A stretch of DNA of 34,633 bases from Planctomycetota bacterium (GCA_026386955.1 JAPLMQ010000172.1:1-34633), one strand, 5' to 3'. Shown: positions 24,928 to 34,039, numbered from the stretch's first letter. A program made the numbers and translations. The notes: generated by a model from the sequence alone, not told the origin.

Positions 24928-25761
24928 TCACGCCGGCATCCGCGCCTCGACGTACTTGATGCTGTGGTCCTGCCGGCCGCAGATCTCGTCGGCGGGCAGC
25001 TCCCAGACGCGGGCGTCGTAGATCTCCATCCCGTGCCACCCGGCGTAGCCCGTGTATTGACGCACCAGTTGCAGCAGCCCGGGGACGTCGATGCGCCCCT
25101 CGCCGGGGAAGACGCGGAAGTCGTTGGTGAGCTGCTCCATCGGCACCTTGGGCGAGTCGTCGACGTGGACGTGGAAGAGCTTGCCCTTGTGCAACGTCGC
25201 GAGCTCCTCGACGTGGCTGGCGCTGACGTAGTAATGGACCAGGTCGAAGAGCAAGCCGACGGCGGGGTGGTTGGTCTGGTTGACCAGGTCGATCCCTGCT
25301 CCGAGCGTGCCGCAGACGGGGAGCCCGCCGAGGAACTCGAAGTTGATGCGCAGGCCCCGCGCGGCAGCGAGATCCCCCGCGACGCGCATGCGCTCGGCGA
25401 GGTACTTGTACTCACCCGCGACGTCCGGGCCCAGCTTGCCCAGGGCGATGAAGGTCAGGGCTGGCGCGCCCACGTCGGCGGTCTGGTCGAGCCGGGCCGC
25501 CCAGCCGTCGGCCTCGGCCTTGATGTCGGGCGCGGAGGAGTGCGTCGAGACCACCGCCGCCGCGTTGCCCACGGGCGTGATCCCCGCGTCGCGCATCTGC
25601 TTGCCCAGCGACTTGGCGCTCCGCCCCTTGTCGGTGCAGGCCTTGATCTTGTCGTGCCACACCTCGACCGCCTTCCACCCGTGCTTCTCCCAAGTCTTGA
25701 ACTCGGCGTCCCAGTCGAGCTTCATCACGGTGGCGCTGTTGAAGGCCCATTTCAGTTTCAT
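24928..25761 (-). CDS. Sugar phosphate isomerase/epimerase (xylose isomerase-like TIM barrel)
   Basis: 277 residues of the AP-endonuclease-2 / xylose isomerase-like fold, with metal-binding residues at the ends of strands: Glu in INFEFLGG, Asp and His in LLFDLVHYY, His and Asp in HVHVDDSP, and Glu in WHGMEIYD. Such enzymes interconvert keto and aldo sugars, inositols or hydroxypyruvate; the substrate cannot be told. GEGRIDVPGLLQLV is the family's late helix. The gene lies 18 bases from the convergent disrupted gene. Upstream is a family B repeat and then the PhyH copy 3 and Gfo/Idh/MocA genes, all on the minus strand, which suggests a loose sugar-metabolism group. Start ATG 25759-25761, weak Shine-Dalgarno. 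Confidence 0.88.
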   Translation of the reverse strand: MKLKWAFNSATVMKLDWDAEFKTWEKHGWKAVEVWHDKIKACTDKGRSAKSLGKQMRDAGITPVGNAAAVVSTHSSAPDIKAEADGWAARLDQTADVGAPALTFIALGKLGPDVAGEYKYLAERMRVAGDLAAARGLRINFEFLGGLPVCGTLGAGIDLVNQTNHPAVGLLFDLVHYYVSASHVEELATLHKGKLFHVHVDDSPKVPMEQLTNDFRVFPGEGRIDVPGLLQLVRQYTGYAGWHGMEIYDARVWELPADEICGRQDHSIKYVEARMPA

Positions 25762-25870
25762 GGCGGAGTTCCGGGGTCCGGGTTGCGGGGGTGGATGGAT
25801 CGGATGGATTGAAGAGGAATGATACGGACATCATGGCGAGTTCGCCCGGAGAGGTGTGGGCTCCTTCTCC

Positions 25871-26112
25871 CATCAGGCGCATGCCTGATCCGAGACGGAC
25901 ACTGTGTGTCCGAAGCCAAGGCGAGGCGGTACTCCGCCCGCGCGGCTCGTCGGCCGCCATGAACCGCCGGGTTACACGCGGGGCCTGCGCCAAAAGTCTT
26001 GTTCCCGAGCGCGTCGCGTGCCATTGACGACGTCAACGACGCCCGCACATCGTGCGAGCGGAGTACCGCTTTCGCCCGTTCTTCGGGGACACAGTCCCCG
26101 TCTCTGATAAGG
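25871..26112. repeat. Paired-hairpin repeat, family B (copy 2)
   Basis: Left: CATCAGGCG, GGACAC-TGT-GTGTCC (25897-25911) and GGCGG-TACT-CCGCC. Right: GCGG-AGTA-CCGC and GGGGAC-ACA-GTCCCC (26085-26099), ending near GTCTCTGAT. It is aligned with the copy at 2622-2874 over its ends and hairpins, but the middle differs. Note the swapped arms: GGGGAC on the left in copy 1 and on the right in copy 2. It fills the 372-base spacer between two minus-strand genes; nothing else is recognisable there. Confidence 0.85.
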
Positions 26113-26133
26113 CCCCCGCGACGCACGCAACCC

Positions 26134-27009
26134 TCAATACGCCCGGTTCACCTCGTCGAAATACTTGTTCACGCCCTTGCCCTCGCCCGCGCCGGTCCAG
26201 ACGCCGCGGAAGAGCGACTGCCGCTTGGGGGGCAGGGCGTCGATCACTTCCTTGGGCACGCCGTGCGGGGCCCACTTGGAGCAGATCGCGTTGTAGCAGT
26301 TGAAGAGGGCGAGGCGCTCGCGGTTGGGGTTCGTCCACCGCCGCCCGGAGTGGCAGAGCGCCTCGGTGAAGATCAGCACCGACCCCGGCGGCCCCGAGTA
26401 GCTCTCCCAGAGCTTCGAGTCGGGCCCCGAGACCGCCGCCGTGCGCGGGAAGGCGGCCTTGTGGCTGCCGGTGAGCAGGAGCGTCGCCCCCTCGCCCTCC
26501 TCCACGCCGTTGAGCTCGCAGACCACGCGAGTGAGGCCCGAATGAACCTTGCCCCACTGGTGCTGGTAGATGTGCGAGTTGCCGATGAGGGCGTGGATGC
26601 CGCCCCCGCCGTGCGGGCTGAAGGGGTCTGCCCCCTGCGTGCCGCGGCGCATGACGAAGCCGTGGTCGTAGCGGAAGCCGTAGCAATCCTCGGAGGCGAC
26701 CGGCGCGTGCCCAAGCAGTTCGCTGAGGATGCCCGCGAGGACGGGGTGGTCGAGCAGCGCCTCGCAAGGCCCGGCCATGAAGTGGCGCTTGTCGGCCGGG
26801 AGCGACTGCGGCTCGTTCTGGAACTTGTAGACGTGCTCGCGCATCGCGGCCGCCTGGTCGAGCGTGAGCAGGCCCGGGAGGACGAGCCAGCCCTTCAAGT
26901 CGAAGATGTATTTCTGGTCGTCCGTCATCGGCACGACGGGCAGCCCGTCGGCGTTCGTCGAGGGGACGCAGGTGGAGGTCCACGTTTCGGGCTTGGTTTC
27001 CGTTTCCAT
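26134..27009 (-). CDS. Phytanoyl-CoA dioxygenase (PhyH) family protein, copy 3, HxD motif absent
   Basis: 291 residues of the PhyH fold. The late half is typical: TLLLTGSHKAAFP (PGSH strand) and TEALCHSGRRW with His220, then Arg230/232. But no H-x-D/E is visible before it: the candidate first ligand is His133 in SPHGGGG, giving H-x-G, followed by GIHALIGNSH. In Fe/2-oxoglutarate halogenases the acid is replaced by Gly/Ala, leaving a site for halide; in other cases such proteins are inactive. A PhyH subgroup with LHGG at this position occurs in planctomycetes as I recall. ATG 27007-27009 is preferred; the frame extends to a TTG at 27033. Neighbours on the same strand are an oxidoreductase and a sugar isomerase. 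Confidence 0.78.
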   Translation of the reverse strand: METETKPETWTSTCVPSTNADGLPVVPMTDDQKYIFDLKGWLVLPGLLTLDQAAAMREHVYKFQNEPQSLPADKRHFMAGPCEALLDHPVLAGILSELLGHAPVASEDCYGFRYDHGFVMRRGTQGADPFSPHGGGGIHALIGNSHIYQHQWGKVHSGLTRVVCELNGVEEGEGATLLLTGSHKAAFPRTAAVSGPDSKLWESYSGPPGSVLIFTEALCHSGRRWTNPNRERLALFNCYNAICSKWAPHGVPKEVIDALPPKRQSLFRGVWTGAGEGKGVNKYFDEVNRAY

Positions 27010-27104
27010 GGCGATCGCGGGGTGCGCTCTCAATAAGGAGTGGTGACGGCGTCGAGGGTTGATGACGTAGAAGCGTGACGAGGTCGAGGGGTGATGACGG
27101 ATTC

Positions 27105-27233
27105 AATCAAGCCCACGGATCGCGACGGTACTCCGTCGTGTTCCGTGGGGTTTCAGGTGGCGTTGAGGGACGGGACGACGCGGTCGACCCCACCGAACAC
27201 GACGGAGTACCGCCGTGATCGATGGGCTTGGGT
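27105..27233. repeat. Paired-hairpin repeat, family D (copy 1)
   Basis: Left hairpin: CCCACGGA (27112-27119) with TCCGTGGG (27142-27149), enclosing CGACGG-TACT-CCGTCG (27123-27138). The right half has CGACGG-AGTA-CCGCCG (27200-27215) flanked by ACCCCACCG and CGATGGGCTTGGG; it is close to the reverse complement of the left. It lies between PhyH copy 3 and the oxidoreductase, both minus strand. Second copy at 29304-29474. Confidence 0.85.
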
Positions 27234-27294
27234 TTGTCATGGGTCCGTTGTTCAGCATGTCATTCGGCGCTTCGAGTTTGAATCACCCACTCGC

Positions 27295-28323
27295 TCACCC
27301 ATTCGCATGCACCAGCCTCTTCCGGCTGACGTTGGGGATCGCGATGCGCTGCCCCGTGTGGATGCTCTCGATCGCCGCGAAGCCGATCTCGTTGATGATC
27401 TGCCACGTCGCGTCGGTGCAGGCCGGCAGCGGGCCGCCGTCGAGCCAGGCCGAGATCTGGTCATACGCGACGGTGAAGACGCTGGCGTTGGGCGGCATCT
27501 TGTCGGCGAGGTCGATCGCCTTGCCCGTCTTGTCCTTGGCGAAAGGCGGGATGTACATGCCCGCGCGGGCGTAGCCCTCCGTGCCCAGCACATCGCAGTA
27601 GAGCCCGCCGTGCTCGCCCGCTGCCGCGTGGATCCCGCGCACGCCGCTGGCGAACTCGATCGCCATCGTGTCGATCTCCGGTTCAGGCCCGTACCCGGCG
27701 GGGAGCCCCTCGCTCGGGCCGATCTTCCCGCGGGCGTAGACGGCGATCGGGTCGTACCCCCCGAACTGGCAGATCAGGTCGGTCAGGTGGCTGGAGAAGG
27801 AGAGCACGCCGCCGCCCGCGTAGCCGATGACGCCTTGTACCTTGCCGATGAGCCCGTCGCGCACCAGTTCGGAGAGGCGCAGGACGTGCGGGGCCCAGTG
27901 GCGCGAGTAGGAGACGGTGATGGCGATCTTGCGCTCGCGGGCCGCGGCGACCATGCGGTCCATCTCCTCGAGCGAGCAGGAGGGCGGCTTCTCCAGGAAG
28001 ATCGACCGCGGCGCGTGTGGGCTGGCGATGACCTCCATCATGACTTGGCAATGGAACGGCCCGCGCACGCAGACGGCGACGACGTCGAGCTTGTGGGCCG
28101 CGAGCATCTCGGCGATGCCGTTGTGGTAGGCCAGGCCCGGGAAGGCCGCGCCCCAGCGCTCGCGGAACCGCTCGCGCACGGGCTCGGCGATGTCGGCGAC
28201 CGCGGCGAGCCGGACTCGCTTGCTGTGGCGGATGCCGCCCACGTGGCAGTAGGGGGCCGGCTCCTCGGGCTTGCCGTACATCGCCGCGATGGCTCCCAGA
28301 CCGATGACGCCGACTTGATGCAT
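27295..28323 (-). CDS. Gfo/Idh/MocA family oxidoreductase
   Basis: 342 residues. The N-terminal Rossmann fold opens with VGVIGLGAIAA (4-14). FLEKPPS (109-115) contains the family's EKP motif with the catalytic-region lysine. The C-terminal half is the mixed alpha/beta domain (GYAGGGVLSFSSHLTDLICQFGG) with a histidine in the usual substrate position. Family members oxidise or reduce sugars, inositols and amino sugars with NAD(P); the planctomycete genomes carry many, and the substrate here is unknown. AAGGAA lies 9 bases before ATG 28321-28323. On the minus strand with PhyH copy 3 and the sugar isomerase downstream, each separated by a repeat. A 1.4-kb gene-free stretch lies upstream. Confidence 0.92.
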   Translation of the reverse strand: MHQVGVIGLGAIAAMYGKPEEPAPYCHVGGIRHSKRVRLAAVADIAEPVRERFRERWGAAFPGLAYHNGIAEMLAAHKLDVVAVCVRGPFHCQVMMEVIASPHAPRSIFLEKPPSCSLEEMDRMVAAARERKIAITVSYSRHWAPHVLRLSELVRDGLIGKVQGVIGYAGGGVLSFSSHLTDLICQFGGYDPIAVYARGKIGPSEGLPAGYGPEPEIDTMAIEFASGVRGIHAAAGEHGGLYCDVLGTEGYARAGMYIPPFAKDKTGKAIDLADKMPPNASVFTVAYDQISAWLDGGPLPACTDATWQIINEIGFAAIESIHTGQRIAIPNVSRKRLVHANG

Positions 28324-29041
28324 GGAGGTGGTTCCTTGGGGATCGGAGTGGAGGTTGGCCCGTTAGGATAGCGATTCCCCTGTATGCACGGCGCACCATG
28401 CGCGCGACTCTGAGGCTCGTAGTTCCGCGTTTACGCGGTCTTCGGAAAGCGGGAGCGCTCGTTCAACTCGACCCTCGCCGCGTTGCACGACTCAAGGGAA
28501 TTCAAATGCCCGCTTAAAGGCGGAACTCCGAACCCCAGACCCGCTCGCGCGGCGCGTTCCGAGGGCCGGGGACGTTCCGCGGCGCGAAAATTTTCCGCCC
28601 GAATTCGAAAAAATATTTACTACCCATTTCCAAAACGGGTTGGAACGCCCACCCCTCCGGAAACGCTCAGAACGAGGCCTGCGCGGCCAGGTTAACCTGC
28701 GGGCGGCGCGCGCCGGCACGAGGGCGGGACATTTTGTCGCGCTGTTTCGCTCAACGATCGCCATCCACCACGTCCGGCCGAGAGGGTCCTGAACAGCGAA
28801 AACGGCACCAAACGACGCAACGAATGAGGTTGTCATCGCTTACAGGAATTCGCGCCAAACCTGCTTCCGAGCCCGACCGCCCAAGGGGCGCGAGCAGCGG
28901 CGCGCCAGGCCTCGAATCGATCCCGAAGATGCATCAGACCGGTGTCGACGCGTCACCCGAGCGGAACCGCAATGGAGCGGCAGCGGCATCTTTTAGAGCA
29001 TTTTCGACGCCCGATTTCCCGCGCCAAACATAGGTACCAGT

Positions 29042-29136
29042 GTCCGGAAAAATCCGGACGCACGCCAAGACCCGAAAACAAAAACAACGACTTGCGCGCC
29101 GTTGTCCGGATTCCGCCGGACACGTGTGCGGGTCTT
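29042..29136. repeat. Nested GTCCGG hairpins
   Basis: GTCCGGA-AAAA-TCCGGAC (29042-29059) is a perfect 7-bp hairpin. GTCCGG-ATTCCG-CCGGAC (29104-29121) uses the same core. AAGACCCG (29067-29074) and CGGGTCTT (29129-29136) form an outer stem around the second hairpin. Together they could fold as one structured RNA or DNA element. Confidence 0.55.
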
Positions 29137-29303
29137 ACGGGGGGAGAGGTTTTTTCGCGCAATGGGCCGACTCCGCGCGCCGCGCCGCGGACGAAGTCTG
29201 CCGTCTGCCGGTCGATGCGATGGGCGACGACCTCGAGCCCAGTCGCGGGAGCGGAGCGTGGTCCCGATCGCCCGCTGCCGCCATGAGAACGCTCTGACCA
29301 ACC

Positions 29304-29474
29304 GAATCAAGCCCACTGATCCCGACGGTACCCCCGGATTGCCGTCGGGTTCGGTGGGGTTGGGCTTCGAGGCCACCATGTCGCACCGCTTGAAACAAGG
29401 GCTTTCCTGGCCGTCAACGACATCCAAACCCCACGGAACGCGACGGCGTACCGTCGCGATCCGTGGGCTTGGGG
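29304..29474. repeat. Paired-hairpin repeat, family D (copy 2)
   Basis: Left: CAAGCCCAC, CCGACGG ... CCGTCGG with an enlarged loop, then GTTCGGTGGGG. Right: AACCCCACGGA, CGACGG-CGTA-CCGTCG, TCCGTGGGCTTGG. The two halves are inverted as in copy 1 (27105-27233) but about 75 bases apart. Confidence 0.8.
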
Positions 29475-29763
29475 CGCAAGGTCTTTCAGAACCTTCATGA
29501 GGTTTCGCGGCCAAGCCCCGCGAAAAACCCGTCGTCCGCGCGTTGTACGGATGGCGAGGCTTCGCCGCAATAATCCTGTGCGTCGCGCAATAAGCCGCGT
29601 GACGGCGTGGCCGAATGGATTTATGGTGTGCTTCCTGGGCGAGGCGTCCACGGCCATCGCCAAGCTCATGCGCCGGGCCCCTGAGCCCTTGCGAGACATG
29701 AAACGCCTTGATTTGCCGGGCCATTCCCAACTTTCGAACGACACCCTGATCGACAGGACCGCC

Positions 29764-32700
29764 GTGAAAAACCGCACAACGCTCATCGCGTCCATCGTCC
29801 TCATGCTGCTGGCCCTCGTCGCGCCGCTGCGGCTCTTCGCCGCCGATGCGCCGGCCGCCGCCGACCCTGGTCCCGGCCTTGACCTGCGCCTCTACCAAGG
29901 CGCCACCGCCTACGTCGCCAACCCCGACGGCCAAGCCTTCACCGTCACCGTCGACGTCCGCCAATGGCATCTCCTCGAGAACGGCCCGCGCGAGCTGCTC
30001 ATGAAGGTCTACGACCCCGACGGCCGCGTGCTGGCGCGGCAGGTCGCGCCCGACGACGGCGTGGTCGGGCGGGCCTTCATGCCCGAGGCCGGCGGGTGGG
30101 ACCACGAGATGTGGTACTACACGCTCAACTACTCGCGCGGCTCGCAGCCGATGATCCGCTGGAGCTCGTTCACCGATCCGCTGCGCGTCGCGGCCCTGCC
30201 CAAGCGGACCTTCACCTTCCCGATTCCTGCTGGGCCCAAGGGCGTTTACCGCGTGCTCCTCGCCGGCAGCCGCGACCACGTCGCCACGCTGCACGTCTCG
30301 GGCGGCCTGAAATACGGCGTCGCGGGCCATCCGCTCTGGCTCCACGGCCACGGCGACGCCTTCCCGCGCAGCTTCGTCTACGTCCCGCGCGGGACCACTG
30401 GCATCAGCCTGGGCTTCGCGGAATTCGACCAGCCCATCACGCGGCGGTTCAAGGTGACCGCGCCCGACGGGGCCGTGCTGTGGGAGGGCTCCGCGCGGGG
30501 CGGCCTGCAGGAGGGCTACATCAAGGACGTCGCGGGGAAATACGACGACCAGATCCTCACCGTCGACGTGACCGCCGCGTACGCCGACGCCGCTCCGATC
30601 CCCGTCGCCGCCACCCGCCCGGCAGGCACGCAGGCGGCCCCGACCGAGGCCGCGGCCCCCGAACCTGCCGCGCCGAGCAAGACCCCGCCGCGCCTCGTCG
30701 ACGCCACCCCCGGCGACTACATGATCCACATCCAGTTCACGCGCGATGACATCAAGACCTACCGCCGCGGCTGCGGCGTCGCGGCCGTCTTCTGCCCCGA
30801 CGCCGCGACGGCCAAGACCGTGCAGGGCGGCGCGATCTACCACGACGGCGAGGTCTTCTGGCACGGCTTCCAGGTCCGCTTCCACGACTGGGTCAAGAAG
30901 AACCTCAAGCCCGAGGACCTCATCGTCCGCGACAAGGAGGGCAAGGAGATCAAGCCCACCGAGGGCAAGGCCTTCGGCTGGGGCACGAAAAGCCTTGAAT
31001 ACAAGGGCCTCCCTGAGCGGGCCGGGTTCATCCCGCTCAACGGCGCCCACGAGCCGCCGCCGCTGTGCGACCAGCTCATGCACAACTACGTCGAGCACAA
31101 GAACCCCAACATCCTCAACGTCGCCATCGCCGACTTGGAGAGCGGCATCCGCAACGTCGTCGTCGGCGACCATCCCGCCATCGTGAAGTTCGGCGGGAAC
31201 CTCGGCTACGTCTTCGGCACCTACGGCTGGCATTACTGGCGCCCCGCCTGGCGCATCATGCAGCAGTCCGACGCGCCGCAGGAGGTGAAGGACATCATCC
31301 GCGAGGCGATCATCCTCGGCGGCGACCGGCTCGCCATGTCGGCCGGGCAGGAGCGCACCAACGGCAACGCGATGTCGCACATCCCCATGGCCCTGCGCTA
31401 CGCCGCAGAGGGCACCAAGGACGAGCTGCTCACGCAGTTGGCCGACACCTACTTCGAGAGCTTCTCCCACGAGGGCTGGGGGCGCGGCTCGGGCATCAGC
31501 ACGTCGGGCGATTGCCATGAGCACTTCGCCCACGTCTTCCACTACGGCACCGCCATCCACGCGCACTACACCGCGACAACTACTTCGCCACCCGCCTGGG
31601 CTACGGTGGCGGCGAGATCTGCCAGGTCACCATCCCCGGCAAAGGGACCGTCCTCGCCGGCACGCTCAACGCCGCCTACGGCGGGGGCATGCAGCGCAGC
31701 AACTGGAAGGACTTCCACATCCACTCCATCGTCGGCACCATGGCCGATGGGCAGCCGCTCGTCGCCGCCGACAGCGAGCACCTCAACGCCTCGCTCAACG
31801 GCACGACCGTTGTCGGCTCGGGCGAGGTGCGCGACCGCCCGCTGAGCGTCACCCGCCAATACACCTTCAACGAAGACTCGATCTCCGTCGCCGCGAAGAT
31901 GGCCGACACGAACTACCGCGTGGCCCTCAACAGCCAGGGGCCCTCGTCGCTCATCGCCGAGGCGTTCGAGATGATCCCCTTCATCGCGGGCGACCCGAAG
32001 GGGACGGTCACGCTCGTGCGGGCCGTCCAGCTCGACGGCAAGCTCGTCGAGCTCGGCACTGAGCTCGTCAACGCCACGGCGCTGGTCCTCGACCGCGGGG
32101 GCTACGGCGTGAAGATCGACCTCGACCAGCCCCGCCTCGTGAAGCGCGGCAAGCGCGACACGCTGCTGGTCCAGATCATCGACCGCGTCGCCACGCCCGA
32201 CAAGGTCGAGATTTCCTACGTCATCCGCCCGTTCATCGGCGTTCCCTCCGGGGTCGCGGGCGACGTCGGCCCCGCCAGCTCGGGCAACGCGCTCAAGCGA
32301 GTCGCCAAGCTCGACGGGCCCGACAAGGTCGCCGCCGCTCTGGCCGGCGTCGAGCCACTGACGATCAAGGCCGGCGAGGCGACGCTCGCGACCCTGCGCG
32401 TCGCGGTGGCGTGGGAGAGCCTCGCCCTCGACGTCGACGTCGTCGACGCCAAGGTCGCCCGCGGGAAGGTCCCCTGGGAAGGCTCGGAGCTGGAGGTCTA
32501 CGCCAGCCCGACGGACAAGAAGACGATCCGCCAGCTCTTCCTCCTGCCCGCCGCCGGCGAGACGCCCGCCGCGGCCCTCCGCGCCGTGGGCACCGAGCAG
32601 AAGCCCGAGGCCGACGTCCGCCTCGCCACCGAGGCCACGCCCAAGGGCTATCGCATGCGGGCCCTGATTCCGCTGGCCAGCCTCGGCCTCGCGCCCGACG

Positions 32701-32843
32701 CGAAGGAGTTCTTCCTGGAGTTCCAGGTCGGCGTCGCCTCCGCGGCGGGGGCCAAGGCGAAGGTCACCTTCGCCAACGTCTTCGGCAGCCGCTTCGCGTA
32801 CGAGAACAACCGGCTGTACGGGAAATTCAAGGTCGCCCCGTGA
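29764..32843 (+). pseudogene. Large secreted polysaccharide-lyase-like protein with CBM9-like C-terminus, frameshifted
   Basis: About 1,026 residues if the frame is repaired. GTG 29764 starts a signal peptide (VKNRTTLIASIVLML, then ALVAPLRLFA before ADAP). N-terminal beta domains run to about residue 300, with a proline/alanine linker near 290-310. A helical middle (about 430-600: YVFGTYGWHYWRPAWRIM, GNAMSHIPMALRYAAEG, SGDCHEHFAHVFHYG) resembles the alpha/alpha toroid of lyases. The segment from ATRLGYGGGEICQVTIPG resembles the beta-sandwich that follows. The last 170 residues (VPWEGSELEVYASP, GYRMRALIPLASLGL) look like a family 9 carbohydrate-binding module. The frame changes by one base at about 31571 (HAHYT to RDNYF), as if a C were lost from ACCCGC. 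It may be a sequencing error. The exact family is not recognised; lyase activity is inference. Confidence 0.65.
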
Positions 32844-32870
32844 GGCGGATTCGTCTGAGTTGTTCGCCGG

Positions 32871-32887
32871 TGCATCCGGCCAACAAG
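32871..32887. repeat. Family F repeat fragment
   Basis: TGCATCCGGCCAACAAG resembles the end of the family F repeat (TCCGGCTAACAAG, one mismatch). It lies between the convergent lyase-like and DUF1338 genes. Confidence 0.45.
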
Positions 32888-32896
32888 ACGCACACC

Positions 32897-33694
32897 TCAC
32901 CTTCGGTTCGTGCTCTCAAAGATCTTGTCGGCGGAGCGGGCGACGAAGCCGCCGTAGAGCCGGCCGTCGGGCATCGGGTGGCGACGGGCGAACTCGTAGT
33001 AGCAGCCGGGGATGACGCGCGGGCCTTCGATGAAGTTGACGCTCGCGTGGTTCGCCAGCGTGGACGACTGCTCCAACCCGTCGGCGGGCGTGCCCTTGAT
33101 CTCGCCCCCGGCCACGTTGAGTTCGAACCCGCTGCGGGTCAGGAAGCCGTTGAGCTCCTGCAGCGTGCGGAAGGTGCGCAGTTCGTTCACCAGGACGGTG
33201 AAGTGGTTGGCCCGGAAGCCCCACGCCGCGACCCAAGCGGCGTATTCGCTCTGGGCTCGCAGGGCTTCGTAGTCGGCGTAGCTGACGCGCCAAGGGCGGC
33301 CGACGACGGGGAAATCCCATCGCGCGGGGATCGACGGGTCCATCTGGTCGAGCAGGGCGGTGATCCGCCGCGCGATGTCGGCGGGGAACTGGCCCAACTT
33401 CAGCTCGCTGATGAAGACCTTGGGGAACTCGGCGCTGGGGTGCTCGAAATGGCGGGCGAAGAGATGCTTCTCGGGGAAGTGGTACTCGTTGCGGGGCTGG
33501 TAGCCGCCGTCGGTGAACGCGCGGGCGAGCACGTCGAGCGAGACGCGCGGGTCGTCGAAGGTCCGCAGGGCGATGTGGTCGTTGACCACCGTCTCCCCGG
33601 CCTGCCCGAGCAAGCGGTGGATCTGCCCCGCCTGGGGGTTCAGCTCGGCGTAGTCCGTCCACAAGCGGTCGAGAAGGGTGCGAAGGTTGCTCAT
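32897..33694 (-). CDS. DUF1338 family protein (2-oxoadipate dioxygenase/decarboxylase-like)
   Basis: 265 residues. The DUF1338 family includes HglS, an Fe(II) enzyme that converts 2-oxoadipate to 2-hydroxyglutarate in lysine breakdown. NDHIALRTF gives His40 and Arg44, matching the spacing of the HglS metal ligand His70 and substrate-binding Arg74. NHFTVLVNEL gives the second histidine (His164) and GCYYEFARR the glutamate (Glu234), completing the His-His-Glu metal site. It is shorter than Pseudomonas HglS (about 460), like the compact bacterial and plant homologues. AAGGAG lies 6 bases before ATG 33692-33694. No lysine-degradation genes are nearby, so the actual substrate remains open. Confidence 0.88.
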   Translation of the reverse strand: MSNLRTLLDRLWTDYAELNPQAGQIHRLLGQAGETVVNDHIALRTFDDPRVSLDVLARAFTDGGYQPRNEYHFPEKHLFARHFEHPSAEFPKVFISELKLGQFPADIARRITALLDQMDPSIPARWDFPVVGRPWRVSYADYEALRAQSEYAAWVAAWGFRANHFTVLVNELRTFRTLQELNGFLTRSGFELNVAGGEIKGTPADGLEQSSTLANHASVNFIEGPRVIPGCYYEFARRHPMPDGRLYGGFVARSADKIFESTNRR

Positions 33695-34039
33695 GGGACG
33701 CTCCTTCCGCGGCCGCCTTGGCCGCCCGCCTCATTGTAGACCCGGGCTGCCGTGGGGCGGGCCGGATTCATCCCGGGAGAGGGTTTGGCACAATAAAAAA
33801 AGTGCGTCAGGGGGATGCAATCCAACCCCCGGTCGCGGCGTTGTGCTGTACGTGCCCGGCGTTGCGGCCGGGAAAGATGGGCATCACGGAAATCAGCATC
33901 CACGCCCGGCATTGCAACAATGCCGCACAGCGACAATGCCCGGGAAGCCCCAACCCCAACGATCGTCAGGTCGATTCACCGGCGGCGATGTCCCCCCGGC
34001 GTCCGCGACGATCAACCCCGTATTCAGGAGTCTGCTGCG
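33695..34039. other. Divergent intergenic region
   Basis: 345 bases between the DUF1338 gene (minus) and the small exported protein (plus). It contains a hairpin GGCATTG-CAA-CAATGCC (33908-33924) and two further short copies of its arms (CAATGCCCGGG near 33934, CCCGGCGTTG near 33855), suggesting a degraded paired-hairpin repeat. TTTGGCACAATAAAAAA (33785-33801) looks promoter-like but fits no consensus well. Confidence 0.4.

Larger units (their letters stand above)
28324..29763. other. 1.4-kb gene-free region
   Basis: No open frame here has recognisable motifs or a good ribosome site. It contains an A/T-rich patch (about 28588-28640, with GAAAATTTTC and AAAAATATTT) in an otherwise GC-rich context, hairpins built on GTCCGG (29042-29136) and a family D repeat (29304-29474). 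It separates divergent genes, so it should include promoters for both; I could not assign them. Confidence 0.5.

Noticed and set aside
28734..29286. Overlapping frames in the 1.4-kb gene-free region
   Set aside because: No motif, no ribosome site, and the composition differs from that of the confident genes.
29610..29640. GGCGTGGCCGAATGG, like the D-arm region of a Leu/Ser tRNA
   Set aside because: No acceptor stem, anticodon stem or T arm can be drawn around it.
33785..33801. TTTGGCACAATAAAAAA as a sigma-54 promoter
   Set aside because: The TGGCAC element is present, but no TTGC-type -12 element follows at the required spacing.
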